From NCBI RefSeq assembly GCF_000010085.1, contig NC_007713.1, positions 1 to 64,000 of the forward strand: a DNA stretch of 64,000 nucleotides. Reading direction: 5' to 3'. Made by a program: the position numbers and the translations under genes. Below are positions 1-7,704 of the stretch, piece by piece. Each line of letters starts with the position of its first letter. The stretch's first letter is position 1. Source of the DNA: Sodalis glossinidius str. 'morsitans'. GTDB taxonomy: Bacteria; Pseudomonadota; Gammaproteobacteria; Enterobacterales; Enterobacteriaceae. The notes below the pieces were generated by a model. That model had not been told where the DNA came from, ran no database searches, and saw only the letters and a list, made by a program, of their open reading frames with translations.

Positions 1-300
1 TTTCTATCTGTTCGCAATTTCGCCAGCATGTCACTTAATTATGGCGATTATCACTGTAAAACAGAAAAAGCAGAGAAGTTGATGAAGAAGAGAGAAAAAT
101 ATTTTTCAAAAAGATATTTGAGCAGATTAGGCGTGGAAAAACCTGTCATGTAGTATTAGAATACGATGCATTTTAATTCAGACTACTTGGTAGTAAATTT
201 GGAGGATAGCGGGAAAAGTATTTTTATCTTCCTGACGATACAGATTTACACCACCCTATACAGGAAATCATAGAAAATGATATGGAATCGAGCATTTAAA
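1..300 (+). pseudogene. 3' end of an unrecognised broken gene
   Basis: The left edge cuts into a reading frame that stays open to a TAG at 151. A different frame then continues from about 140 to a TAA at 298, with an ochre and an amber inside it; its last part reads REKYFYLPDDTDLHHPIQ. Both pieces look coding (Lys/Glu rich, then an acidic tail), so I read them as one gene with a frameshift and two nonsense codons. I do not recognise the family. It runs into the plasmid backbone genes that follow on the same strand. Confidence 0.4.
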
Positions 301-349
301 TACAGAGATGGGGTTTCGTCTGGCTTACCGATGCCGGATGCAAAAGAAT

Positions 350-604
350 ATGAATAACAGAGAAAAGCTCAGACTCATTTTGTTTGAAAATAGATTAACT
401 CAGATTAGAGCGGCTGAATTGATAGAAGAGTTCACAATGCAGCCATGTTCAATACGGTCTGTACATTCATGGTTAAACGATCCGACGAAACCAAGTTCGC
501 GCGCCTGTCCCGATTGGGTGATCACTGCACTTGAGAAGGCACTATTGGAAAAAGGACATCAGTATAAAACTCTTTATCGCAGAAAAACCCTCCGTGGCGA
601 ATGA
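350..604 (+). CDS. small putative HTH DNA-binding protein
   Basis: A reading frame of 84 residues starting MNNREKLRLILFENRLTQ. The TQIRAAELIEEF...SIRSVHSWLN segment has the spacing of a helix-turn-helix, with a recognition helix ending in a Trp-Leu-Asn motif like that of small plasmid and phage repressors. I prefer the ATG at 350 over the in-frame ATG at 308, because homology-like content begins there. Its last 41 bases overlap the start of the topoisomerase III pseudogene in another frame, which suggests translational coupling. The specific role is unknown; regulation of the neighbouring plasmid genes is an inference. Confidence 0.45.
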   Translation: MNNREKLRLILFENRLTQIRAAELIEEFTMQPCSIRSVHSWLNDPTKPSSRACPDWVITALEKALLEKGHQYKTLYRRKTLRGE

Positions 605-2282
605 TATCGCTAAAGCGCTAGGGGGCAATTTTCAGAAAAAATGACGGCTATCTTGAATCAGCCGATAACGTCGTGACATGGTGCTACGGGCATCTCCTGA
701 AATCGATTGAGCCGGAAGTGTATAATCCCGCTTATGCGCAGTGGAAAGCCGAGTATTTGTCGTTGCAGCTTTACCCGCTGCGCTATGAGCCTATTGCCGG
801 GAAGGAAGCGCATACCCAAACCGTCGTCGACCTGATTAACCGGGTTGATGTAATCATCCATGCCGGCGATCCAGACAACGAGGGGCAATTACTGTTGAGG
901 AGTTGCTGGAATATACCGGTAACAGCAAGCCAGTTAAGCGTTTGCTGATTAACGACAACACCGACGCTAGCCGCCGGCGATTTGATTTACGGCATGAGCA
1001 TGACCCGTGCCTATACCATTGAAGGACGCAAAAATGGCTATCAGGTCGTCTTGTCCGTAGGAAGAGTACAAACGCCGATCCTTGGCCTGATAGTGCGCCG
1101 CTATCTTGCCAATCAGTCGCACACGTCGATTTTTTACTATCAGCTTATCGGTGATTTTGCCGTGAGCGGCCAGACATTCGCCGCCAACTGGAAGGTCAAC
1201 GAAAATGCGCCGCAGGACGACAAGAAGCGTCTTACCAGCAAAAGTTATGCTGATGCACTCGCCGCACGTCTGCGCGGTAAGGACGCTGATATAAAGGCCG
1301 CTGGCGTACAGGAGAAAGAAACTGCCCCGCCACTCCCGTTCAATCTGGTGAGATTGCAACAGACGATGAACCGCCAGCACAAGATGACGGCGGCGCGAAC
1401 ACTAGAAATCACCCAGCAGCTACGCGAAAAATACAAAGCCATCACCTATAACCGCTCCGATTGCTCCTATCTGTCTGATGAGCAGTTTAACGAAGCGCCA
1501 CAGGCGCTTGAGGCACTGCAAGGTATTAGAGATTTTAACGGACTTGCCCTTGATCGGAGCCGAAAAAACAAGGCGTTCGACAGTGACAAGGTAACGGCGC
1601 ATACCGCGATTATCCCTACCGCCAACGTACAGGAATTAAACGCCCTCAGTGAGCATGAACGGTTAGTTTATCTGGCAATCGCACAACATTATCTGGTGCA
1701 GTTCATGCCCAACAAGCGTTATCTGGAAGCCTCGGTTGTCGTTGAGGTTGAAGGTCAAACATTTAGCGCACGGGCAACAAAAACGATGGATGCCGGGTTT
1801 AGCGCCTTTCTCAAAGGTGAAGCATCTGACACCTGCGATGAGGATATACCGGACAACGCGTTTGAGGTACTACAGGCATTACGCACAGGGGAAACCGGCC
1901 GCTGTGGCGCGGTGAGTGTGAACTTGTCGGAGAATTGCGTCAACAGGTAAATAATGTTAGCGTTGGCGAAATCAAAGGTGAATCTAAATCTCATAGTGGA
2001 CAGGTAGAAAGGTTAGCAACACCCTGCCCTCATTGTGGTAAAGATATTGTGATCCTCCCCAAACTGTTTGCCTGTACGGGATGTGACTTTAAAATCTGGT
2101 CAACGATTGCAGAGAAGAAAATCACGACCAAACAGATTGAGACACTGATCCAAAAGGAAAAAACACCTGAAATCAAAGGATTTACCAGCAAAAAGACGGG
2201 CAAGCCTTTCTCGGCAATACTGGTTTTATAGGACAAGGCCATCGGAAAAGTCGGATTTGAATTTAACAACAACGGTAAATAA
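564..2282 (+). pseudogene. topB: DNA topoisomerase III, broken
   Basis: This is a type IA topoisomerase of the plasmid TopB/TraE kind. Visible in order: KLFIAEKPSVANDIAKALGG (N-terminal TOPRIM strand), the CYGHLL and HAGDPDNEGQLL TOPRIM motifs, the LIYGMSMTRAYT and LSVGRVQTPILGLIVRR region that leads to the catalytic Tyr, and a C-terminal zinc finger CPHCGK...CTGC. Damage: the expected start codon is ATA (564), there are frameshifts near 640, 890 and 1935, a deletion of some tens of codons near 970, and a TAG at about 2229 just before the end. The stop overlaps the hha start. The protein would relax or decatenate plasmid DNA if it were made. Confidence 0.85.
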
Positions 2283-2494
2283 TGCAACACAAAAATAAAA
2301 TAGAATGGTTATTGCAGTTTAGACGTTACTCGACCAAAGAAACGGTGGAGAAAATGGCCGAACGCATAGCCGAAAGACTCGATGGCAACGAATACCTCTA
2401 TTTTCAGTCAGCAGTCGATCACCGACTGGCAGAACTGACGATGAATCGGCTTTACGACAAGATTCCTGCCAAAGTCTGGCACTATGTTAAGTAA
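2282..2494 (+). CDS. hha: Hha/YmoA family nucleoid-associated regulator
   Basis: A 70-residue protein ending AVDHRLAELTMNRLYDKIPAKVW, which is nearly the diagnostic C-terminal half of Hha/YmoA (family length about 67-72). Hha has no strong DNA binding of its own; it pairs with H-NS and sharpens silencing of AT-rich acquired DNA. The next gene on the same strand encodes an H-NS homologue 14 bases downstream, so the two are almost certainly co-expressed and act as a complex. Such plasmid hha-hns pairs are known as stealth modules that limit the host cost of AT-rich plasmids, which fits this AT-rich backbone. The gene is intact. Confidence 0.9.
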   Translation: MQHKNKIEWLLQFRRYSTKETVEKMAERIAERLDGNEYLYFQSAVDHRLAELTMNRLYDKIPAKVWHYVK

Positions 2495-2508
2495 CACATG
2501 AGGAAAAA

Positions 2509-2943
2509 ATGAGCGAGAAAGAAAGTTATGGTGAAATCCGGCGCGTTCTCAGCAACATCCGTTCGACTCGCGCTTTTGCGCGGGAAACCAATTTTGAACT
2601 GCTTAAAGAAATGCATGAAAAGCTGGGAGCTGTGATTGAAGAGCGCCGCACCGATGCAGAAAAAGAAGCGGCAGAACGGGCGCTACGAGAAGAAAAGCGC
2701 AAAGAAATTTTGCAACTCATTGAAGGTGAAGGGTTTACCGCAGAAGAGTTGTTAGGGGATGATGTTAACATCAGCAAGAAACGCAGCAAGAAGCCCAAAG
2801 CCCCCGCCAAATACGAATTTGTCGAAAATGGCGAAACAAAAACATGGACAGGCAAAGGCCGAAAACCCAAACCCATTGCCGAAGCCCTGAGTGCCGGACG
2901 TACCCTTGAAGAATTTTTGATTAACAAAAGCGAAATCCAATAA
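2509..2943 (+). CDS. hns: H-NS family nucleoid protein (plasmid-borne)
   Basis: 144 residues. Residues about 1-65 form the coiled-coil oligomerisation domain (EIRRVLSNIRSTRAFARET, then a charged helix). A linker rich in Lys follows, and then the C-terminal DNA-binding domain with Y-E-F-x-E-N-G-E-x-x-x-W-T-G-K-G-R-K-P, where the canonical AT-hook-like loop is usually Q-G-R and here reads K-G-R. The length is about the family norm (134-140). An AGGA Shine-Dalgarno lies just upstream of the ATG. Together with the preceding Hha homologue it probably silences AT-rich genes on this plasmid. Confidence 0.9.
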   Translation: MSEKESYGEIRRVLSNIRSTRAFARETNFELLKEMHEKLGAVIEERRTDAEKEAAERALREEKRKEILQLIEGEGFTAEELLGDDVNISKKRSKKPKAPAKYEFVENGETKTWTGKGRKPKPIAEALSAGRTLEEFLINKSEIQ

Positions 2944-2949
2944 CTTGCC

Positions 2950-3033
2950 TGCAAGAAAAAATTGACATCCTTACCGTCATTCTATTTACAGGACAAAACC
3001 AACGGGAAAGTGGAATTTGAGTTTAAAGGATAA
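2950..3033 (+). pseudogene. second copy of the topB 3' tail
   Basis: In one frame this reads as a lysine-rich stretch followed by FYLQDKTNGKVEFEFKG and a TAA. That matches the end of the topB pseudogene (2190-2282), whose tail reads DKAIGKVGFEF. The hha-hns pair is therefore bracketed by two copies of the topoisomerase tail in direct orientation. This is best explained by insertion or duplication at the 3' end of topB. No separate function is expected. Confidence 0.65.
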
Positions 3034-3049
3034 ATTTAAATTTCATCTT

Positions 3050-3094
3050 AATATGTCACTCACATGTTCGTCATAAAGATGTAAGTGACATATT
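3050..3094. terminator. hairpin between convergent genes
   Basis: Two 16-base arms (3050-3065 and 3079-3094, one mismatch) are separated by 13 bases. The right arm runs into TATTTTAC, and the left arm on the other strand runs into an A/T-rich stretch. The position between hns (plus strand) and the stb operon (minus strand) suits a bidirectional terminator, although the U-tract is only moderate. Confidence 0.6.
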
Positions 3095-3103
3095 TTACTA
3101 TAT

Positions 3104-3412
3104 TTATTTGATTATGAACAAAGTCAGTTCAACGCCGATAAGAGCACTAAGGACAGAACAAAGCAATATTATAGTGATAAATCGGCGTCTTTTAATTTTA
3201 GACTTCGTTTCATTACAGGAATCGCTCACTCTAATAATAACATCTCGAATTGATTTTTCTATTTTAGAGTCAATGCATTTATTCAGTTCGTCAACACGCT
3301 CAAGTAGTGCTGTTTGTTTTCCCAGCATTTTTTTCTGTGTCTCATTGATTTCTTTGGCATCACCTAGAAACCAATCCATTAACACCTCTAATTTATCAGG
3401 TTGCTTGTCCAT
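3104..3412 (-). CDS. stbC: StbC-like small membrane protein
   Basis: 102 residues. The first about 75 are hydrophilic with heptad-like Leu/Ile spacing (LLERVDELNKCIDSKIEKSI), so a coiled coil is likely. A basic KIKRRRF stop-transfer-like patch then leads into one C-terminal membrane helix ending FIIK. It is the last gene of a three-gene operon with an StbA-like and an StbB-like product (2 bases after StbB). In IncW/IncN plasmids stbC is the least characterised stb gene, so the name rests on context more than on sequence. Confidence 0.5.
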   Translation of the reverse strand: MDKQPDKLEVLMDWFLGDAKEINETQKKMLGKQTALLERVDELNKCIDSKIEKSIRDVIIRVSDSCNETKSKIKRRRFITIILLCSVLSALIGVELTLFIIK

Positions 3413-3413
3413 A

Positions 3414-4130
3414 TCACTCTCCGATTAATAGAGAATATGTTTTATCAAGATTGTTTTTAACAGGAATAGCTTGTTTCATATAAGTATAACGACGTGCCAT
3501 TTTACGTCGTTCATCTACATCATTAGATTGTTTTGCTCTAACTTTAAATTCCTCTGCATCTTCCTCTGTCAGAGATTCAAACGATATTTTATGATGAGCC
3601 AAGTATTCATAAACCTCACTGTCGTATATCACAGAATTTTTATCAATTTTTCCGATTTTAGTTTCTTTTACAAAAGAAAAAACAGCCTCTAAAACCTTTT
3701 CCACATCTTCACCAGGAGTAATACGATTGGGTACAAAAACAATTTTTTCTCTTTCTACCCCCACCTTGTTTAAGGCATGTGCCGTTTTCATGCTTTCTTT
3801 TATGGCTTTGTCTTCTTTAGTAACAGGAATAAAATATAAATCAAATTCATTTGCTCCGCCATCAAAGCGTGACATAGACATTAAAAATTGTTCTACATTA
3901 GATGCGCCGATATCAATAATGGCAGAATCTTCAAAAAAAATATCTTCAATCAGTTTTGAAAAATCATCACCTTTAAAACTGACTACATCTTTAATACCTA
4001 AATCTGTCGCCGATTGATTAATTGTTTCAATTGAAAAGAATTTCACATTTTTCATTCTAGGAGCAAGAAGATAAGTCGAAACCAATGTTTTTCCGACGCT
4101 ACCACTGTAATTAATAACTGCTACTTTCAT
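3414..4130 (-). CDS. stbB: StbB-like ParA-superfamily ATPase
   Basis: 238 residues beginning MKVAVINYSGSVGKTLVSTY, a Walker A variant (SGSVGKT) of the ParA/MinD/StbB group. SAIIDIGASN at about residue 72 is the Walker B-like segment, and LYFIPVTKEDKAIKESM fits the following switch region. StbB of R388/pKM101-type plasmids supports plasmid positioning and conjugation together with StbA. It starts 8 bases after stbA on the same strand. The frame is intact, unlike most transfer genes in the window. Confidence 0.75.
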   Translation of the reverse strand: MKVAVINYSGSVGKTLVSTYLLAPRMKNVKFFSIETINQSATDLGIKDVVSFKGDDFSKLIEDIFFEDSAIIDIGASNVEQFLMSMSRFDGGANEFDLYFIPVTKEDKAIKESMKTAHALNKVGVEREKIVFVPNRITPGEDVEKVLEAVFSFVKETKIGKIDKNSVIYDSEVYEYLAHHKISFESLTEEDAEEFKVRAKQSNDVDERRKMARRYTYMKQAIPVKNNLDKTYSLLIGE

Positions 4131-4138
4131 CTTTCACC

Positions 4139-4519
4139 TCAATATTTATCTATAAATTTATTTGGATCAAACGAATTGTTGATTTCGTCGAAAAATTCCT
4201 TACCGATAATTCCTTTATTAGGGATATTACTTCTTTCCTCTTTTTTCTCTTCGGTTTGTCTTTTTTTAGATAAAAGGGGATCTTTGCTAATTTCCACCCT
4301 ATCTTTTCTATAAGATAAATTAGTAGATTTTTCTAGCTTAGATCGTTTTACCCTTGCTCGATATAATGCAGTATCAAAACTTCTAACATTCACATTAGCA
4401 ATGTTAAATCTTTCTGAAACAACCTTAAAAACATCTTCTCTTGATACACCAAGAGATAACATTTCTTCCACTTCTTGCAGCATCATCTGGATGGCTGCCC
4501 TAATGCTTTTGGGCTTCAT
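4139..4519 (-). CDS. stbA: StbA-like DNA-binding stability protein
   Basis: 126 residues. The N-terminal about 60 residues (IRAAIQMMLQEVEEMLSLGV...ALYRARVKR) match the helix-turn-helix layout of StbA, and the rest is a charged, low-complexity tail. In R388, StbA binds arrays of short direct repeats beside oriT and its own promoter, placing plasmid copies in the nucleoid. Here the upstream region carries repeated TTTTGATGT units and then an oriT, exactly that arrangement. The gene leads the minus-strand stbABC operon. Confidence 0.7.
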   Translation of the reverse strand: MKPKSIRAAIQMMLQEVEEMLSLGVSREDVFKVVSERFNIANVNVRSFDTALYRARVKRSKLEKSTNLSYRKDRVEISKDPLLSKKRQTEEKKEERSNIPNKGIIGKEFFDEINNSFDPNKFIDKY

Positions 4520-4521
4520 AT

Positions 4522-4660
4522 CAGCCTCTTAAAAGTGATATATTTTTGATGTAAAAATGACAAAAAAGTCATATTTTGATGTAATAATGATGTATAAAAG
4601 GCGTATTGTCAAGTCTTATTGCTGTAAAAGTGATGTATTTTTGATGTTTAGCCATTTTAC
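4522..4660. promoter_or_regulatory. direct-repeat array upstream of stbA (stbDR-like)
   Basis: The motif TATTTTTGATGTAA or a close variant recurs about three times (around 4530-4545, 4572-4588, 4635-4650), with shorter GATGTA units between. Such arrays beside oriT are the binding sites of StbA in related plasmids. The same block recurs in inverted orientation at about 9661-9770, ahead of mobC, so both the stb and the mob operons could be controlled by one protein. The binding assignment is inferred from context. Confidence 0.55.
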
Positions 4661-4683
4661 CCCCAAGAACCCCGTGTAGCAGC

Positions 4684-4740
4684 GGGCGTAGCGTCAGAAA
4701 ATAGCACATTTTGGGACGCTACGCCCATCCTGCATCGTGT
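4684..4740 (+). other. oriT: origin of transfer (oriT) with MOBP-type nic site
   Basis: A perfect 12-base inverted repeat (GGGCGTAGCGTC at 4684-4695; GACGCTACGCCC at 4715-4726) is followed immediately by CATCCTGCATCG. The nic consensus of MOBP plasmids of the RP4/R64 kind is YATCCTG followed by Y, with cleavage after the G, so nicking is predicted between 4732 and 4733. An inverted repeat directly upstream of nic is also the standard layout. The window encodes a MOBP-like relaxase (10301-11464), though it is interrupted. Position beside stbA fits IncN/IncW plasmids. Confidence 0.75.
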
Positions 4741-4776
4741 GGTTTTATGGTGGTTATGTGCTGGTTCTTTTAAATG

Positions 4777-5025
4777 CTATTCCTCTATGTCGGTTCGCTT
4801 ATTTAGGGTAAATTCAGGGTGTTTTCCAGCGAGTAAAAGCAAATAAAGGTATTCGCCTTTTGTGATGCTTCGGCTACTGACATTATTTGATTCTTCTTTC
4901 TTCTGCCAGATTCGCAAACTAATGCCAAAAATATTAGTACATTCTTTTAATGTTAAGCCCGCAGCAATACGCATCTGTTTTACATCTTCTGGAGACGGTT
5001 TTACTTCATTAGCACCACTATTCAT
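4777..5025 (-). CDS. XRE-like plasmid regulator
   Basis: 82 residues. A helix-turn-helix is visible at about residues 15-45: VKQMRIAAGLTLKECTNIFG then ISLRIWQKKE, the usual Q-x-x-A-x-x-x-G-x-S pattern of Cro/C1-type repressors in relaxed form. The C-terminal half (GEYLYLLLLAGKHPEF) is a conserved dimerisation-like tail seen in small plasmid regulators. It is divergent from nothing obvious and lies between oriT and a hexamer array. The target is unknown. Confidence 0.6.
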   Translation of the reverse strand: MNSGANEVKPSPEDVKQMRIAAGLTLKECTNIFGISLRIWQKKEESNNVSSRSITKGEYLYLLLLAGKHPEFTLNKRTDIEE

Positions 5026-5071
5026 TTGTTATCCTTTTGAAAAAACGCCATGAAATCAATAGCCATATCAG

Positions 5072-5143
5072 GTAAGTGTAAGTGTAAGTGTAAGTGTAAG
5101 TGTAAGTGTAAGTGTAAGTGTAAGTGTAAGTGTAAGTGTAAGT
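5072..5143. repeat. 12 tandem copies of the hexamer GTAAGT
   Basis: Seventy-two bases made of perfect GTAAGT units, with no spacers. It lies in the upstream region of the minus-strand regulator (starts 5025). Perfect hexamer arrays are prone to slippage, so the copy number should vary between isolates. Possible roles are a protein-binding array (partition or incompatibility), a contingency locus altering the promoter of the adjacent regulator, or a neutral satellite. Confidence 0.95.
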
Positions 5144-5201
5144 GTTCAAAATTTTCTTTCAAAGAAAAAATATTTTCAAAAAAGGTCTTTATCCATTAAA
5201 A

Positions 5202-5435
5202 TTATTCTTTTTGCCTTAATACCTTTAGATTTCTCTGAGCGAGTCGGATCTGTCCTATCCATGATAAAAAATTTAGTCTTAATTTTTCACCATCTGAATA
5301 CACAGTTAACATTTTTCGTAACTTCCCACCTGATTTTTTATGATAGATTTTATCCACTATATTTTTCCCTTGTGACATTTCATCAATGAAATTCCATATC
5401 ACTTTAACTCTCTTTTGTCTTCGACGATTTAACAA
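5202..5435 (-). CDS. small basic protein of unknown function
   Basis: 77 residues, very Lys/Arg rich (MLNRRRQKRVKVIWNFIDEM at the start). It begins with TTG placed immediately after the TAA of the upstream 40-residue reading frame, an arrangement that suggests coupling if both are real. No domain is recognised. Base composition matches the surrounding AT-rich backbone. Confidence 0.35.
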   Translation of the reverse strand: MLNRRRQKRVKVIWNFIDEMSQGKNIVDKIYHKKSGGKLRKMLTVYSDGEKLRLNFLSWIGQIRLAQRNLKVLRQKE

Positions 5436-5558
5436 TTAAGTTGCTGATAGCTCTAAATGGCATGACTCGCACAGCGCGGTTTCGTGGGCTATGTCATTCA
5501 GAAGTTCGCTACGCTCACGTATCGGTGCGTATAACGCTTTGTATTCTTCTATCAGCAT
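5436..5558 (-). CDS. short Cys-containing reading frame
   Basis: 40 residues, MLIEEYKALYAPIRERSELL onward, ending with an E-T-A-L-C-E-S-C-H pattern that looks like half of a small zinc-binding knuckle. The amphipathic N-terminus and the ATG with a purine-rich stretch (GCGCGAAAAATG) support coding. It abuts the next minus-strand frame with no gap. No family is recognised. Confidence 0.35.
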   Translation of the reverse strand: MLIEEYKALYAPIRERSELLNDIAHETALCESCHLELSAT

Positions 5559-5658
5559 TTTTCGCGCCTTTCATGCCCTTACGGGCATCTTAACATTATA
5601 AGATGGTTAGGGTATTTTTATTATAGCCAGCCCTCAATGAGACTGGCGTAAATAGGAT

Positions 5659-5832
5659 TTATAATGTAGATACAAACCCAACAATTTTGATTAGCTGCTC
5701 TGTGGTGAGCTTATAGAGCTTTAGGTTATATCCGTCACAATCTTCTTTTACCCTGCCACGAATACCACTTGAGGCGACAATGCCCGTAATAGCATTATAA
5801 TAAGATTCTAACTTTACTTGCTATGCTAGCAT
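5659..5832 (-). pseudogene. short gene with early amber stop, unknown family
   Basis: On the minus strand an ATG is followed after two codons by TAG, and then an open frame of about 53 residues (QVKLESYYNAITGIVASSG onward) runs to a TAA. The amino-acid composition after the stop is protein-like, so I read it as a small gene killed near its start. It follows the 81-residue gene at 5838-6083 by 5 bases on the same strand. Confidence 0.4.
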
Positions 5833-5837
5833 TCCTT

Positions 5838-6083
5838 TTAAAATTCTTTTTTCTCCTGTTCTTTCTGGTGATACTCGTTAGCTTTTCTGATTTCATCAAC
5901 AGCAGTGATTAATATTTTTCGTTTAATATCTTTTGCAATTGCACTGGCATTTCTTGTGAGTGAAACAGAGCATTTTTTCAGTTTACCGTAGCTGTAGTGA
6001 TAATAATCAACACTGCCATAAATCATGATTCGATCTTTTTCCTTTCTGGAAAAAATAGAGTAATTCTTTAGTATTGGATTCAT
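5838..6083 (-). CDS. small hypothetical plasmid protein
   Basis: 81 residues. Residues about 18-35 form a Tyr-rich strand pattern (IMIYGSVDYYHYSYGKLKK), followed by a basic helix and a Glu/Lys tail. No family is recognised. Composition is similar to neighbouring plasmid genes. Confidence 0.4.
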   Translation of the reverse strand: MNPILKNYSIFSRKEKDRIMIYGSVDYYHYSYGKLKKCSVSLTRNASAIAKDIKRKILITAVDEIRKANEYHQKEQEKKEF

Positions 6084-6233
6084 CAGTTTTATTTAATTTC
6101 CATCATCCTGATGTAGCTTATTTATTCGCCACCCATTACCCAGAAAGCCACAAACACGCTCAAAAAGGGATAGATATCCTAATTTAAATGTTTTTGTATT
6201 ATTTATGTCGCCTCCGAAAGTCAAGAATCGTGA

Positions 6234-6249
6234 GGGGGCTCTCGCCCCC
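6234..6249. terminator. GC-rich hairpin after the J-domain pseudogene
   Basis: GGGGGC at 6234-6239 and GCCCCC at 6244-6249 enclose a TCTC loop. It lies about 24 bases past the end of the minus-strand J-domain pseudogene, where a terminator is expected. A second small hairpin (GAGCG-TTA-CGCTC) sits between the two. The U-tract is weak. Confidence 0.4.
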
Positions 6250-6272
6250 GCTCTTGAGCGTTACGCTCTAAC

Positions 6273-6775
6273 TTATACTCGATACCAGCTCTTAGCTTTA
6301 CGGCGGCCATTTGTTCCATACATTTCTCGAATTTCGTCTATACTGTGCTCTTTTCTATTGAATCGACTTCTATGCTCTTCAGGACGATAAACCCACTGTT
6401 TTTTCTTTACTGCCTATTTGCAACCGATTCTTTTAGTGCGCCTTTGTGTTCACGAGTTTCACCACTAATCCATACCCAGTTACCGATCACCTCGAAGATC
6501 ACCCCAGACAAGTTGGAAAACGTTTTTAATACGTTTTCTAATTCTTTACTGTAGTTATAACGGTCATCTTCGTTACTACTTTGAAACTAATTTATTTTAT
6601 CAATGTTAGTCATAAGAAAATCAAAAAGCGGCATTAACTGCTTTCATTAATTCGTTACCCTGAGGATTACGATCCTGATGATATTTCAATGCCAATTTTT
6701 ATAGGTTATTTTGATATATTTCTCAACCAATTCATCTAATAAATTAAATATCTTTAATGCTTCTTGTATGTTTAT
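6273..6775 (-). pseudogene. J-domain (DnaJ-like) plasmid protein, broken
   Basis: Reassembled across frames, the product begins NIQEALKIFNLLDELVEKYI, then LALKYHQDRNPQGNELMKAV (a J-domain whose catalytic HPD reads HQD), then the C-terminal domain VIGNWVWISGETREHKGALK and KKKQWVYRPEEHRSRF, a pattern I associate with short plasmid and phage 'molecular chaperone DnaJ' proteins. Damage: the expected ATG is ATA at the 5' end, a frameshift falls before the J motif, TGA and TAG codons follow it, and there is a second frameshift plus TAG (for an expected Trp) near 6410. It cannot make a functional co-chaperone. Confidence 0.75.
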
Positions 6776-7340
6776 TTTTATCTCCTGCCGTCCGGCATAG
6801 TTTGAGTGAATAGTATCCCAATAGATGGAAAAAATACATATCACGCCTAAATGGTTGTAAAGTCAATAATAGATAGATTTTATTTCTTCTAGAATTTAAG
6901 TGCATAACCTTGTTTCTTTTAAAGTCTCGCCTAAGCCGCTGTAGCGGTTTTTGCACTTCCAATGGCCATTCACCCGTTTGAAACGGAGAAAAGGCCGCTA
7001 CAGGCTTCCTAAGGGGCTTACATTTGATTTACAGATGATGTCTTTTGCACTGTTAGGGATTTCTCCATCGCCTCTGTAAGCGATTTTCATACCTTCCATG
7101 CCCTGATGGGCATCTAAACCCATGAAAACGGCGCTACAGGCTTTCTGGGGGCTTTAAAATCATAAAAGAATAAGTTCCTGTAACTCCCTCCGCTCGCCGC
7201 AGTCTTTGGCTGAGGCGTACCGCAGGCGCGTAGCGACGAGGAACGAACAACCAAAGCATTGAAGCATGGTCACACGGTTGCTTAAAAAGCGCACGATGAT
7301 GCCAAACACAGGCGTTTAGGGAAAATGGGCAAATTGTCCC
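6776..7340. other. non-coding stretch with short repeats
   Basis: I see no convincing gene; open frames here lack family-like content. It holds a small hairpin with a T run (CCGC-TGTA-GCGG-TTTTT, 6936-6952) and two direct copies of a GGC-GCTACAGGCTT-CT-GGGGCTT block near 7002-7024 and 7127-7152. An ATGCCC/GGGCAT hairpin at about 7098-7113 resembles one near 5573-5587. The stretch leads into the replication origin, so these could be incompatibility or copy-control elements. Confidence 0.4.
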
Positions 7341-7356
7341 GTTGTTGCTGTCAGGG

Positions 7357-7670
7357 TTATCCACAGCTTCAGGGGAAAAAATCGGGGTTAACAGATCAGT
7401 TATGTATAAGTTAAAACAGTTAAAAGATTTTTTTGTCTGTAGGCATATGAAAAAAAAACTTTTACGACATGTTGGTTTTTAAATCCCATTACTTTAGTTT
7501 ATAAATCCCAGTTTGAAACCTGTGTTATCCACATAAAAAGGATATTTTTTATGCAATTTTTACCATCCTTGTTGACTTGGTTTTTAAAACCCAGTGTTTT
7601 GCGGTTTTTTATGGGTTTTTAAATCCCAAAACGAGCGAGTCAGCACTGAGCGGTCACTCAGCACTGACTC
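7357..7670. other. oriV: iteron and DnaA-box replication origin
   Basis: Two perfect DnaA boxes TTATCCACA lie at 7357-7365 and 7525-7533. Four iteron-like copies of GGTTTTTAAATCCCA are at 7474-7488, 7496-7510 (variant), 7579-7593 (variant) and 7614-7628. An imperfect inverted repeat (7637-7650 and 7657-7670) follows, just before repA, and looks like its operator. DnaA boxes plus iterons plus an adjacent initiator gene are the standard layout of a theta origin controlled by Rep binding. Confidence 0.8.
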
Positions 7671-7704
7671 TTACCAGCAACCCTGATAAGGCAGGATTGA
7701 GGCT

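Noticed and set aside
5072..5143. Possible CRISPR array
   Set aside because: Units are six bases, identical, and have no spacers; there are no cas genes.
6205..6554. Plus-strand ORFs of 61 and 69 residues
   Set aside because: They are antisense to the J-domain pseudogene, which explains the sequence better.
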